A DNA stretch of 45,731 nt, taken from an uncultured Terriglobales bacterium. Its GTDB lineage: Bacteria > Acidobacteriota > Terriglobia > Terriglobales > Acidobacteriaceae. The stretch is taken from NCBI GenBank assembly GCA_955652395.1, contig CATPBJ010000043.1:1-45731 (forward strand). The letters are read 5' to 3'. Made by a program: the position numbers and the translations under genes. Shown here one piece after another: positions 1 through 7,179 of this stretch. Each line of letters starts with the position of its first letter. The stretch's first letter is position 1. Below the pieces are notes generated by a model. It was not told where the DNA came from, did no database searches, and was given only the letters and a program-made list of their open reading frames with translations.

Positions 1-1
1 C

Positions 2-509
2 GATGTAGCCGAGAGAATGGCGGAATCGGCGGCCACGCGAACTCTGGCAATTGGCGAGCAGGATATTCGGGTAACACTTTCCTCGCTCAGAGAATTTGTG
101 CGGAGAATGGGCGCGCTGCCGGGCAACCGGACTTTGATCCTGGTGTCGCCGGGTTTTCTCATTCTTACGCCGGAAACCAGGACCGAGGAATCGCAAAATA
201 TGGATATTGCGGCGCAGTCCAATGTGACGGTCAGCACGTTGGATGCGCGCGGATTGTAAAGATGTGATGGCAGAACTCGCGGAGGGAACTGGCGGAACTT
301 ACTTTCACAACAGCAATGATCTGGAAGGCGGATTCGAACGTCTGACGGCAGCGCCGGAATGCCACTACCTACTGGAGTTTTCACTTAAGGACATCAAACA
401 GGACGGCACCTATCATCGCTTGAGAGTAAAAGTGGATCGGGAGGGCCTGAATTTGCAGGCGCGGCGCGGCTACTTTGCGCCGAAGCCAACAAAGCACAAG
501 AAGCGATGA
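2..509 (+). pseudogene. VWFA-related acidobacterial protein, C-terminal part, broken
   Basis: The reading frame is open at the left edge and runs to a stop at 257-259 (ending LDARGL). A second frame from about 243 continues with DVMAELAEGTGGTYFHNSND and ends at 509. Both halves match what I know of the VWFA-related Acidobacterial domain family, secreted proteins with a von Willebrand A fold: the first half carries the VSPGF strand and LDARG, the second the GTGG(T/Y)F motif and the C-terminal Ig-like tail. In intact relatives a linker of several tens of residues separates LDARG from the MAEL segment. Here the linker is missing and the two halves are out of frame, so this looks like a deletion plus frameshift. 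An assembly error cannot be excluded. The N-terminus lies outside the window. Confidence 0.75.
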
Positions 510-542
510 GGGGCCGCGATTGCCCTTGTTATACTCACCCGC

Positions 543-1424
543 ATGCTCAACCAGACTCTGGAGCAGGGCCAGACGCTGACCGATGCTGCCTTGGAGCGTC
601 TGCTGCCGGCGGCCACGCAGCGTCCCGTTTCGATCCACCAGGCGATGCGTCACAGCGTGTTCGCCGGCGGCAAACGGTTGCGCCCAATTCTGTGTATCGA
701 AGCCGGACGCATGGTGGCCGGTTCCCTTCCCGCGGGGATTGAAGAACTCGGCGCAGCGCTGGAAATGCTGCACACCTATTCCCTGATCCACGACGATCTG
801 CCCGCGCTCGACAACGATGATCTGCGCCGCGGTCGGCCCACCTGCCACAAAGTTTTTGGCGAAGCCATCGCCATCCTGGCGGGAGATGCTCTGCAGACCC
901 AAGCTTACGAAGTGCTGTCGCGTCTGCGCTGTCCGGCCGAATCTCGGGTGCGCATCATTGAAGAAATTGCGCACGGAACGGGCACGGTCGAGGGGATGAT
1001 TGGGGGGCAGGTTGTCGACCTTGAGGCCGAACACACCAAACCCGATCTCATGATGCTGGAGTACATCCACCGCTCCAAGACCGCGGCCCTGATTGGCGCC
1101 AGCGTGGTCAGCGGCGGACTTTATGCCGGAGCCGATGTCGGGGCGGTCGGCAAGCTGCGATCCTTTGGACAGGCGATCGGCTTGGCCTTTCAGATTGTCG
1201 ATGATGTGCTGGACGTGACGCAGACCTCCGAGCAACTGGGCAAGACGGCGGGGAAAGACACGGCGGCAGAGAAGGCGACCTATCCAGCGTTGTTTGGAGT
1301 TGACGAGTCATTGAAGAAGGCTGGCACACTGGTTGAGTTCGCCTGGGCTTCGCTCGATGGCTTTGGATCACGTGCGGAAGTGCTTAAGAATTTGGCCCGA
1401 TTTCTGGTGGAGCGGAAGAAATAG
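543..1424 (+). CDS. ispA: Polyprenyl (farnesyl/geranylgeranyl) diphosphate synthase
   Basis: A trans-type isoprenyl diphosphate synthase of 293 residues, cytosolic, condensing isopentenyl diphosphate with allylic diphosphates. The first aspartate-rich motif DDLPALDNDD starts at about residue 84 and is followed by RRGRPTCHK. The second motif DDVLD is at about residue 220, with GKTAGKD after it. The length fits the IspA (FPP synthase) group, which usually has 290-300 residues, and not the longer octaprenyl synthases. The ATG at 543 lies 33 bases after the broken VWFA gene. No dxs or xseB neighbour is present, although ispA often sits in such a cluster. Exact chain length cannot be read from the sequence, so a GGPP synthase is the main alternative. 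Confidence 0.92.
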   Translation: MLNQTLEQGQTLTDAALERLLPAATQRPVSIHQAMRHSVFAGGKRLRPILCIEAGRMVAGSLPAGIEELGAALEMLHTYSLIHDDLPALDNDDLRRGRPTCHKVFGEAIAILAGDALQTQAYEVLSRLRCPAESRVRIIEEIAHGTGTVEGMIGGQVVDLEAEHTKPDLMMLEYIHRSKTAALIGASVVSGGLYAGADVGAVGKLRSFGQAIGLAFQIVDDVLDVTQTSEQLGKTAGKDTAAEKATYPALFGVDESLKKAGTLVEFAWASLDGFGSRAEVLKNLARFLVERKK

Positions 1425-1431
1425 GGTTATG

Positions 1432-1490
1432 GAGAGACGGGGGTCCCCGCCCGTCTCTCGCATGGGCGGGACGCCCGCGCCCACATTGAG
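1432..1490. repeat. Intergenic hairpin plus short dispersed repeat
   Basis: GAGAGACGGG (1432-1441) pairs with CCCGTCTCTC (1450-1459). The next stretch, GGGCGGGACGCCCGCGCCCACATTGA, ends like the right arm of the inverted repeat at 21377-21487 (CGCGCC-C/T-ACATTGA). It looks like a partial copy of a dispersed intergenic element. It could also act as a terminator for ispA, although no T-tract follows. Confidence 0.55.
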
Positions 1491-1535
1491 CATTTGAATT
1501 ACTTGCCGCCAGGCGGTGCTTGTAAGATCATTTTA

Positions 1536-1585
1536 CGGCGATGGAGTTCGCCACAACCGCCCTCCGGGGCTGATGACTCCTGCCA
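1536..1585 (+). promoter_or_regulatory. Fluoride (crcB motif) riboswitch
   Basis: The sequence GGCGATGGAGTTCGCC (1537-1552), then ACAACCGCCC, a short GGGGC stem and CTGATGACTCCTGCC (to 1584) reproduces the known crcB/fluoride aptamer: a first stem with the GGCGAUGG start, the AACCGCC segment, and the conserved CUGAUGRCUCCU segment that forms the pseudoknot and long-range pairs. It sits 23 bases before the start codon of crcB, the expected target gene. The ribosome binding site AAAGGAG (1592-1598) follows directly, so control is probably at translation or by a short expression platform. No T-tract terminator is visible between aptamer and gene. Confidence 0.93.
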
Positions 1586-1607
1586 AATCACAAAGGAGAA
1601 CTCCATC

Positions 1608-1982
1608 GTGCGCGACATCCTCACCATATCGCTGGGGGCGATCGCAGGGGCCAACGCTCGTTATTTCCTGAGCCGTTACACAGCGAAAGTCATGGGGCCG
1701 TTGTTTCCTTACGGAACCCTGGTGATCAATGTTACGGGCAGCCTGATCGTCGGCTTCTTCATGATCTGGGCTACGGAGCGGGTGTTGATTGACCCGCGCT
1801 GGCGCTTGTTGGTCGTGGTCGGTTTCTGCGGGGCTTTCACGACCTTCTCCAGCTATGCCTTTGAGACCATGGCTTATTTCGAGCAAGGACAATGGCTGCT
1901 GATGTTCACCAACTTCTTCAGCAATAATTTTCTGTGCCTGGCTGGAGCGCTGGCGGGAATGGCGCTGGCGCGGGTACTGTAA
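1608..1982 (+). CDS. crcB: Fluoride ion channel CrcB/Fluc
   Basis: A small inner-membrane protein of 124 residues with four hydrophobic segments, which exports fluoride as a dual-topology dimer. The family signatures are present: an early GAIAGANARY segment, the polar-track Asn in GTLVINVTGSL, and GFCGAFTTFSSYAFET. I chose the GTG at 1608 because AAAGGAG lies 9 bases upstream. The longer open frame from 1494 would translate straight through the riboswitch. The riboswitch just upstream and the DUF190 gene just downstream both support the call. Confidence 0.95.
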   Translation: MRDILTISLGAIAGANARYFLSRYTAKVMGPLFPYGTLVINVTGSLIVGFFMIWATERVLIDPRWRLLVVVGFCGAFTTFSSYAFETMAYFEQGQWLLMFTNFFSNNFLCLAGALAGMALARVL

Positions 1983-1983
1983 A

Positions 1984-2313
1984 ATGCCGGATGGAATGGC
2001 AGTACAAGTCACAATTTACCTGAACGAGTCAGACCAGTGGCATCATCGTCCTCTGCCTGGGGAAATCCTTAGTTATCTGCGCCAGGAAAACGTCTATGCG
2101 GCGACTGCACTACACGCCGTGGCCGGATTTCTCGGCCGTCAGCAGGTGAAGACTAGCCATCTTGTGGATGCCGGGGGGAAGCTGCCGGTCGTCATCATCT
2201 TCGTGGATACCGATGAGCACGTCGGCCGCGTCCTGCCAAAATTAAAAGAAATGGCGGCGCATCGCCTCATCGTCCGCGAGAACGTGGTGCTGGAGCAGGG
2301 GAACCTCGACTGA
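1984..2313 (+). CDS. DUF190 (PII-like) protein of the fluoride operon
   Basis: A 109-residue member of the DUF190/COG1993 family, which has a PII-like ferredoxin fold and is repeatedly found beside or fused to CrcB. The core pattern is visible: VTIYLNESDQWHHRPL, then ALHAVAGFLG, LPVVIIFVDTDEHV and LIVRENVVL. The start is one base after the crcB stop. A second ATG at 1996 (MAVQVTIYL) is equally possible because neither has a strong ribosome binding site. The stop TGA overlaps the ATG of the next gene, so translation of the two is probably coupled. The biochemical role of DUF190 in fluoride resistance is not established. Confidence 0.88.
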   Translation: MPDGMAVQVTIYLNESDQWHHRPLPGEILSYLRQENVYAATALHAVAGFLGRQQVKTSHLVDAGGKLPVVIIFVDTDEHVGRVLPKLKEMAAHRLIVRENVVLEQGNLD

Positions 2314-3155
2314 TGTCCACTGCGCCGCTCGATATTCTTGCCCTTGCCGCCCACCGAGACGATGTAGAGCAGACTTGCGGGGGTACGCTGCTTAAGATGG
2401 CGCAACGCGGACACCGCACCGGGATCCTCGATCTCACTCAGGGAGAAATGGGAACGCGGGGTAGCGCCGAAGAGCGCGCCCGGGAGGCCGCAGACGCGGC
2501 GAAAATATTGGGCACCTCGTGGCGGAACGCGCTCGACATTCCCGATGGACGGGTCGAGAACACCTGGGAAAACCGGTTGAAAGTTGTACGCGTGCTAAGG
2601 GAGCAGCGGCCCCGAGTTGTGATACTTCCTTACTGGAAGGGACGGCATCCGGACCACTACACGGCCTCGGTACTGGGATATGAAGCCTGCTTCCTGGCCG
2701 GATTGGCCAAGCTGGATGCTGGTGGTGCAAGTGTGGCTGCGGGCGACTCGCCCGCGAGAGTTACCTCGAACGTGGAACGCGTGTCGTCTGCAACCCCGAG
2801 GGCGGGACGCCCTCAGGACAGCCGGCAGGATGCCGGCGCTACGGCACTTCTTCCGCACCGGCCTTTCAAGATTATCTACGCCACGCTCTACTACGACGTG
2901 CGGCCTACGTTCGTCGTAGATATCACCGAGCAGTTCGAAGCCCGCTTTCAGGCGCTAATGGCTTATAAAACGCAGTTCAGCGATCAGGAAGCCGGCAAGG
3001 AAATCTTCCCTGCGCGAGACGAAATTCGTTCGCGGATTGATGCCATGGCCCGCTTTTACGGCATGTTGGGTGGCGTGACTTACGCCGAACCATTTCTGCA
3101 GACGGAAGTGGGGTTGGTGGAAGACCTGACGCTCATACCCGTGAAGTCGATCTAG
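2313..3155 (+). CDS. bshB1: PIG-L family deacetylase, BshB1-like (bacillithiol synthesis)
   Basis: Probably hydrolyses N-acetylglucosaminyl-malate to GlcN-malate in bacillithiol synthesis. Zinc-site motifs are AHRDD (residues 13-17, with Arg where most relatives have Pro) and GRHPDH (110-115). The segments ILDLTQGEMGTRGS and ALDIPDGR are typical of the BshB1 branch. The protein has 280 residues, while the family is usually about 235-240. The excess lies in residues 136-181, which are translated from a dispersed DNA repeat (see 2718-2855); the conserved sequence resumes at FKIIYATLYYDVRPTF. The ATG overlaps the DUF190 stop, so the gene is the last member of a fluoride-riboswitch operon. No other bsh gene is in the window, so a related de-N-acetylase role remains possible. 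Confidence 0.85.
   Translation: MSTAPLDILALAAHRDDVEQTCGGTLLKMAQRGHRTGILDLTQGEMGTRGSAEERAREAADAAKILGTSWRNALDIPDGRVENTWENRLKVVRVLREQRPRVVILPYWKGRHPDHYTASVLGYEACFLAGLAKLDAGGASVAAGDSPARVTSNVERVSSATPRAGRPQDSRQDAGATALLPHRPFKIIYATLYYDVRPTFVVDITEQFEARFQALMAYKTQFSDQEAGKEIFPARDEIRSRIDAMARFYGMLGGVTYAEPFLQTEVGLVEDLTLIPVKSI
2718..2855 (+). repeat. Dispersed hairpin repeat inserted in frame inside bshB1
   Basis: The stretch contains the short hairpin GCGGGCGACTCGCCCGC, then GGGCGGGACGCCC, then GACAGCCGGCAGGATGCCGGCGCTAC broken over 2817-2842. The last 26 bases match the arm of the intergenic inverted repeat at 36037-36132 with few differences. It adds about 46 residues, rich in Ala, Ser, Arg and Gly, to BshB1 without a stop or frameshift. 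Confidence 0.75.
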
Positions 3156-3226
3156 TCAGTTGGACGGTCCCAAACGAGAACAAGACCGGAATACAAAACC
3201 AGTCTTCCGTTGGAAGTTCTCGGTTC

Positions 3227-3895
3227 TTAGTTTTTTATGGCTACGGCAACTCCGTCGCGGATGGGCAGAATCGTCGTGAACAAATCCGGTGAGTTGTAGA
3301 GCAGGCTGTTGAATTCCAGAATCGCCTTGGTCGAAGCCTCGGAGGGATTGCTCTGCGCCACTTTGCCGCTCCATAGAACGTTGTCAGTGACGAACAGGCC
3401 GCCCCTACGCAGGCGCGGCAGGATCAGCTTGAAGACGCGCGGATAGTCTTCCTTGTCCACGTCGTTGAAGATGATGTCAAACTGCTGTTTCTCTTCGGAG
3501 AGAAGCTCGAGTGCGTCACCGGTCTTGAGAGTGATCTGTTTGGAAACTCCGGCGCGGTCGAAATAGCCACGAGCTTCGTCGGCCTTCTTGCGGTCGCCAT
3601 CGGTGTAGATCACGCGGCCGCCTTCGCCCACCGCACGGGCCCACCAGATGGTCGAATAACCGACCGCCGAGCCCAGTTCGAATACGGTCTTGGCATTTAT
3701 CATCTTAGCCAGTTGGTACAAGATGCGGCCTACCGCAGGTCCGACGATGGGGATTTTTCGTTTCGCCGCCTCGGTTTCTATCTCCGTCAACACCTCGTCG
3801 CGGGGAGGAAGCAATGAGTACACGTAGTCTTCGACGGCGCCGACCGTGATTCCACCCATGCGCCAGGCAGCATTGTTGTCTTTCTGTAGTGGCAA
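3227..3895 (-). CDS. Class I SAM-dependent O-methyltransferase (COG4122 type)
   Basis: A 222-residue methyltransferase of the catechol/caffeoyl-CoA O-methyltransferase fold. The SAM-binding motif I is VFELGSAVGYSTIWWARAV, followed by an acidic TDGD end of the second strand, GDALELL, and the metal/substrate motif FIFNDVDKEDYP. VTDNVLWSGKV is typical of the family. The start is TTG at 3895, preceded by a perfect AAGGAGG four bases upstream; the first ATG (3859) has no ribosome binding site. It begins 9 bases after the UPF0173 gene ends, so the two form an operon. The substrate cannot be inferred. Confidence 0.85.
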   Translation of the reverse strand: MPLQKDNNAAWRMGGITVGAVEDYVYSLLPPRDEVLTEIETEAAKRKIPIVGPAVGRILYQLAKMINAKTVFELGSAVGYSTIWWARAVGEGGRVIYTDGDRKKADEARGYFDRAGVSKQITLKTGDALELLSEEKQQFDIIFNDVDKEDYPRVFKLILPRLRRGGLFVTDNVLWSGKVAQSNPSEASTKAILEFNSLLYNSPDLFTTILPIRDGVAVAIKN

Positions 3896-3904
3896 GGATC
3901 CTCC

Positions 3905-4606
3905 TTAAGCCAGCGTTACGCCCGGTGTCATTTCTACTGTGTCCAGGGCTGGCAGCAGTTTCTGCAAATCACGCGGCCTGCCCGTCAACACCGGGAAAGT
4001 TCCAAAGTGCATGGGGATGACCGTCTTCGGCTTGAGCAGATTGCAGGCATAGGCCGCTTCACGCGGCGACATGGTGTAGTGGTCGCCAATCGGGATCATG
4101 GCGATCTGTGGCCCATAGAGATCCCGAATGATTGCCATGTCGCTGAACACGTTGGTGTCGCCTGCATGATAGATCTTCACCCCGTTGGAAAACTCGATCA
4201 CGTAGCCACAGGCTTCGCCGCCGTACACGATCTGGTCGCCATCCGTAATGCCGCAAGAGTGGTCGGCGTGCACCATGGTTACCTTGATGTCGGCGACGGT
4301 CTGGGTGCCGCCCTTGTTCATGCTCGAAACCTGCTTGACACCCTTCTTTTCCAGCCAGTGAGCAAGTTCGGGGATGGCCACAACCACAGGGTTATGCTTC
4401 TTGGCGATTTCAACCGCATCTCCAATATGGTCGAAGTGGCCGTGAGTGCAGAGCAGGACATCCACCTTCTTGATGTTCTTCTCCCGCTCTGGACACTTGG
4501 GATTGCCCATGACCCAGGGGTCCACAATGACGATCTTGCCCGCGGGAGTTTCCATGCGAAAGGTAGCGTGGCCTAGCCAGGTAAGTTTGATGCCTTGGAG
4601 GTTCAT
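3905..4606 (-). CDS. UPF0173 metallo-beta-lactamase-fold hydrolase
   Basis: A 233-residue metal-dependent hydrolase of the UPF0173/YtkL family. The family opening LTWLGHATFRME is present, followed by DPWVMGNP, the metal motif THGHFDH at residues 54-60, VHADHS, an invariant YHAGDTNVF, and IPIGDHYTMSP. The C-terminal PMHFGTFPVL is also typical. I start at 4606 (MNLQGIKLTWLGH); the longer frame to 4672 would translate an intergenic inverted repeat. Physiological substrate is unknown for the family. It is the first gene of a two-gene operon with the methyltransferase. Confidence 0.88.
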   Translation of the reverse strand: MNLQGIKLTWLGHATFRMETPAGKIVIVDPWVMGNPKCPEREKNIKKVDVLLCTHGHFDHIGDAVEIAKKHNPVVVAIPELAHWLEKKGVKQVSSMNKGGTQTVADIKVTMVHADHSCGITDGDQIVYGGEACGYVIEFSNGVKIYHAGDTNVFSDMAIIRDLYGPQIAMIPIGDHYTMSPREAAYACNLLKPKTVIPMHFGTFPVLTGRPRDLQKLLPALDTVEMTPGVTLA

Positions 4607-4625
4607 ATCGAAAAGCTTGCAGTCG

Positions 4626-4683
4626 GCACTTGGTAATTGGCAATCGGCCATCAGCCAAATGCGCAGTGCCAATTGCCAAGTGC
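4626..4683. repeat. Intergenic inverted repeat
   Basis: GCACTTGGTAATTGGCA (4626-4642) and TGCCAATTGCCAAGTGC (4667-4683) are inverted copies with one mismatch over 17 bases. It separates the divergent UPF0173 and hpt genes. It may be a mobile hairpin element. Promoters for both genes must lie in or near it, but I could not pick convincing -35/-10 pairs. Confidence 0.6.
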
Positions 4684-4704
4684 TTTAGTTTAATATGAAT
4701 CGCC

Positions 4705-5259
4705 ATGACTGAGCTAAAGGTCCTTATTACTCGTGAACAGATTGCCCAACGTGTGGCTGAGATGGGCGCCGAAATCAACCGGGAGTATGACGGTCAATCC
4801 GTGGTGCTGTTGGGCGTGTTGAAGGGTGCGGCCATTTTTCTTAGTGATTTGTCCCGCCAGTTGAAGATCGATGCCACCTTCGATTTTATCGGTGTCTCCA
4901 GTTATGGCAACCGACCGAGCCCTGCCCAGGAACTGAAATCCGGATGGGACTCAACCGGCGAAGTGCGGCTGACCAAGGACATGGATCAGTCCATGATCGG
5001 AAAGAACGTGATCCTGGTGGAAGACATCCTCGATACCGGACTCACGTTGACCTATCTGAAGAAGATGCTGATGGCGCGCCAGCCGAAGTCTCTCCGGATC
5101 GCAGCCTTGCTGGACAAGCCGTCACGCAGAAAGCAACCGATCTCGGCGGACTACGTGGGCTTTAGCATTCCCGACGAGTTCGTGGTCGGCTATGGCCTGG
5201 ATTACGCTGAGAAGTACCGTAATCTCCCGGACATTTGCGTCGTGCCGCGGGAAGCGTAA
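4705..5259 (+). CDS. hpt: Hypoxanthine phosphoribosyltransferase
   Basis: A purine salvage enzyme of 184 residues that converts hypoxanthine or guanine with PRPP to the nucleotide. The PRPP-binding loop VILVEDILDTGLTL is at about residues 102-115. The flexible-loop sequence VSSYGNR and the C-terminal VGYGLDYAEKYRNLPDI are characteristic of bacterial Hpt. Length is normal. The ATG lies close to the inverted repeat and has no strong ribosome binding site. It appears to be a single-gene unit, followed by a 159-base gap. Confidence 0.94.
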   Translation: MTELKVLITREQIAQRVAEMGAEINREYDGQSVVLLGVLKGAAIFLSDLSRQLKIDATFDFIGVSSYGNRPSPAQELKSGWDSTGEVRLTKDMDQSMIGKNVILVEDILDTGLTLTYLKKMLMARQPKSLRIAALLDKPSRRKQPISADYVGFSIPDEFVVGYGLDYAEKYRNLPDICVVPREA

Positions 5260-5418
5260 AACTACGGCCGCAGCATTTCTCGCCCGCAGCAAGCTTCCCT
5301 GGAGCGCTCGTGGCAACTCGCCATTCAGGCTCTTTGTGCGCGTTGTTGGAGCAGGTACGGCTGGATACGGTCCCCAGCGGACTGGCTGTTATGATTAAAG
5401 TTTGGGGAAACGAGACTC

Positions 5419-7179
5419 GTGGAAACCGCTTTGACTCACTCCGATCAGTTAAAAGTCGAGCCTTTGCTGCTCGAGGTGGCAGACGTCGTCAACACCACCC
5501 TTGACCTGGACACCACGCTGAGCCGCGTGGCTGAACTGGTGCGCAAAGTCATCGACTACGAAATTTTCGCCATCCTGCTGGTGAATGAGAAGGCACAAGA
5601 GCTGCGAATCCGTTTTCAGGTGGGATATGCGCGCGAAGTGGCTGAGCGGGTGAAGATCAAGATTGGCCAAGGCGTAACCGGACAGGCGGCGCAGCGGCGC
5701 GAGGCCATCCTGGTCGATGACGTGTCGAAGCATCCGGAGTACATCTCAGCCGCGCCCAATGTGCGCTCGGAGCTGGCGATTCCGCTGATTGTGAAGAATC
5801 GGGTCATCGGAGTGCTGAATCTGGAAACGCATGAAGCGGGGCGCTTCACCGAAGAACACAAGCGACTGCTGACGCTGATCGGCTCGCGCATGGCAGTGGG
5901 AATCGAGAATGCTCGGCTGCACACCCGGACCACACGCCAGGCGCGAACGTTGGTACTGCTGAACGAGATCGCACGCGAGCTTACTTCCATTCTGAATGTG
6001 GATGAATTGCTCAAGCGTATTGCCGAATTGCTCAGCCGGCTGATCGACTACCAGATGTTCAGCATCCTGCTGGTGGACGCGGCAGGAGAGAAATTGCAGC
6101 ACCGGTTCTCATTGCGCTTTCAGGAGAATATCCAGCTGAAACACGACGTTCCGCTGGGCGATGGCCTGGTGGGGTATGCCGCACGTCACCGGCAGGCAGT
6201 CCTAGTGCCTGATGTCAGCAAAGATCCGCGATATATCCTGCTGAATCCGGAGACCCGCTCGGAGATGGCCGTGCCTCTGATTTACAAGGACAAAGTCGTT
6301 GGAGTGCTGGACCTGGAGCACACCAAACGAGGATTTTTCACAGACGACCACAAACGCACGGTGACAACCTTGGCCGCTCAGGTCGCGATTGCTCTTGAAA
6401 ACGCCAGACTTTACGAGGAGATCGCCCGCCAAGAGAAGCGATTGGAGCGCGACCTGGCGCTGGCGCGCGAATTGCAATTCCGCCTGCTGCCGCAATCCTT
6501 GCCCAAGCTGGCGAACCTGGAAGTTGCGGCCAAGTTTGCGCCCGCGCGCGCTATCGGCGGCGACCTGTATGACTTCGTCAATTACTCGCTCGATCACATG
6601 GGCATGGTGATCGGAGACGTCAGCGGCAAAGGCGCTCCGGCTGCGATTTATGCTGCACTGGTCAGCGGCATTCTGCGGTCGCACGCTCCCATCGAGCCGG
6701 GACCAGCAGAGATGCTGCGAGCGGTCAACTTTTCCCTGAGCGAGCGGCGCATTGAGGGCCAGTTCGTCTCGCTGATCTATGCCGTGTGGGACGATCGCAA
6801 CCGTTCCTTGCAGATAGCCAACTCGGGGCTGCCGCGTCCTTTGTACTGCCATGACGGCAAGATTGAGGTCATCGAGGCCACCGGTCTGCCTCTAGGCCTG
6901 TTTGACGATGCCGAGTACGACGAATTCACCTTCAACGCCAAGCCCGGCGACATGTTTGTGTTTTTCAGCGATGGCATTCTGGACGCCCGCAACCAGGCCG
7001 GTGATATGTTCGGACGCTCCCGGACGGAGGCCATCATCGCGGGTTGCGCCGAGATTTCCGCTGATTGCGTGGTGAAGTCGCTGTTCAAGGCGGTGACCGA
7101 GCATGCCGCGGGAGAGGACGCCTTCGACGATGAAACCGTCGTTGCCATCAAGGTGAAAGGCGAACCCAAGCGCAAGTGA
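5419..7179 (+). CDS. GAF-GAF-PP2C (RsbU/SpoIIE-type) phosphatase
   Basis: A 586-residue cytosolic signalling phosphatase. Two GAF domains are visible (about residues 20-165 and 175-335), each with the GQGVTG or GDGLVGYAA loop and an IPLI/VPLI strand. A short coiled coil (RQEKRLERDLALARELQFRLLP) leads to a PP2C/SpoIIE domain (about 365-580). Metal-site motifs are GGDLYD, GDVSGKGAPAA, FFSDGILDARN and DDETVV. There are no membrane segments. Such proteins usually dephosphorylate anti-sigma factor antagonists in partner-switching stress systems, but no antagonist or anti-sigma gene is next to it. The start is GTG at 5419. Its stop overlaps the GTG of lysA (GTGA), implying coupled translation. Confidence 0.9.
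   Translation: METALTHSDQLKVEPLLLEVADVVNTTLDLDTTLSRVAELVRKVIDYEIFAILLVNEKAQELRIRFQVGYAREVAERVKIKIGQGVTGQAAQRREAILVDDVSKHPEYISAAPNVRSELAIPLIVKNRVIGVLNLETHEAGRFTEEHKRLLTLIGSRMAVGIENARLHTRTTRQARTLVLLNEIARELTSILNVDELLKRIAELLSRLIDYQMFSILLVDAAGEKLQHRFSLRFQENIQLKHDVPLGDGLVGYAARHRQAVLVPDVSKDPRYILLNPETRSEMAVPLIYKDKVVGVLDLEHTKRGFFTDDHKRTVTTLAAQVAIALENARLYEEIARQEKRLERDLALARELQFRLLPQSLPKLANLEVAAKFAPARAIGGDLYDFVNYSLDHMGMVIGDVSGKGAPAAIYAALVSGILRSHAPIEPGPAEMLRAVNFSLSERRIEGQFVSLIYAVWDDRNRSLQIANSGLPRPLYCHDGKIEVIEATGLPLGLFDDAEYDEFTFNAKPGDMFVFFSDGILDARNQAGDMFGRSRTEAIIAGCAEISADCVVKSLFKAVTEHAAGEDAFDDETVVAIKVKGEPKRK

Noticed and set aside
381..1235. A 284-codon open frame opposite ispA
   Set aside because: It overlaps both the VWFA tail and ispA on the other strand and shows no family motif.
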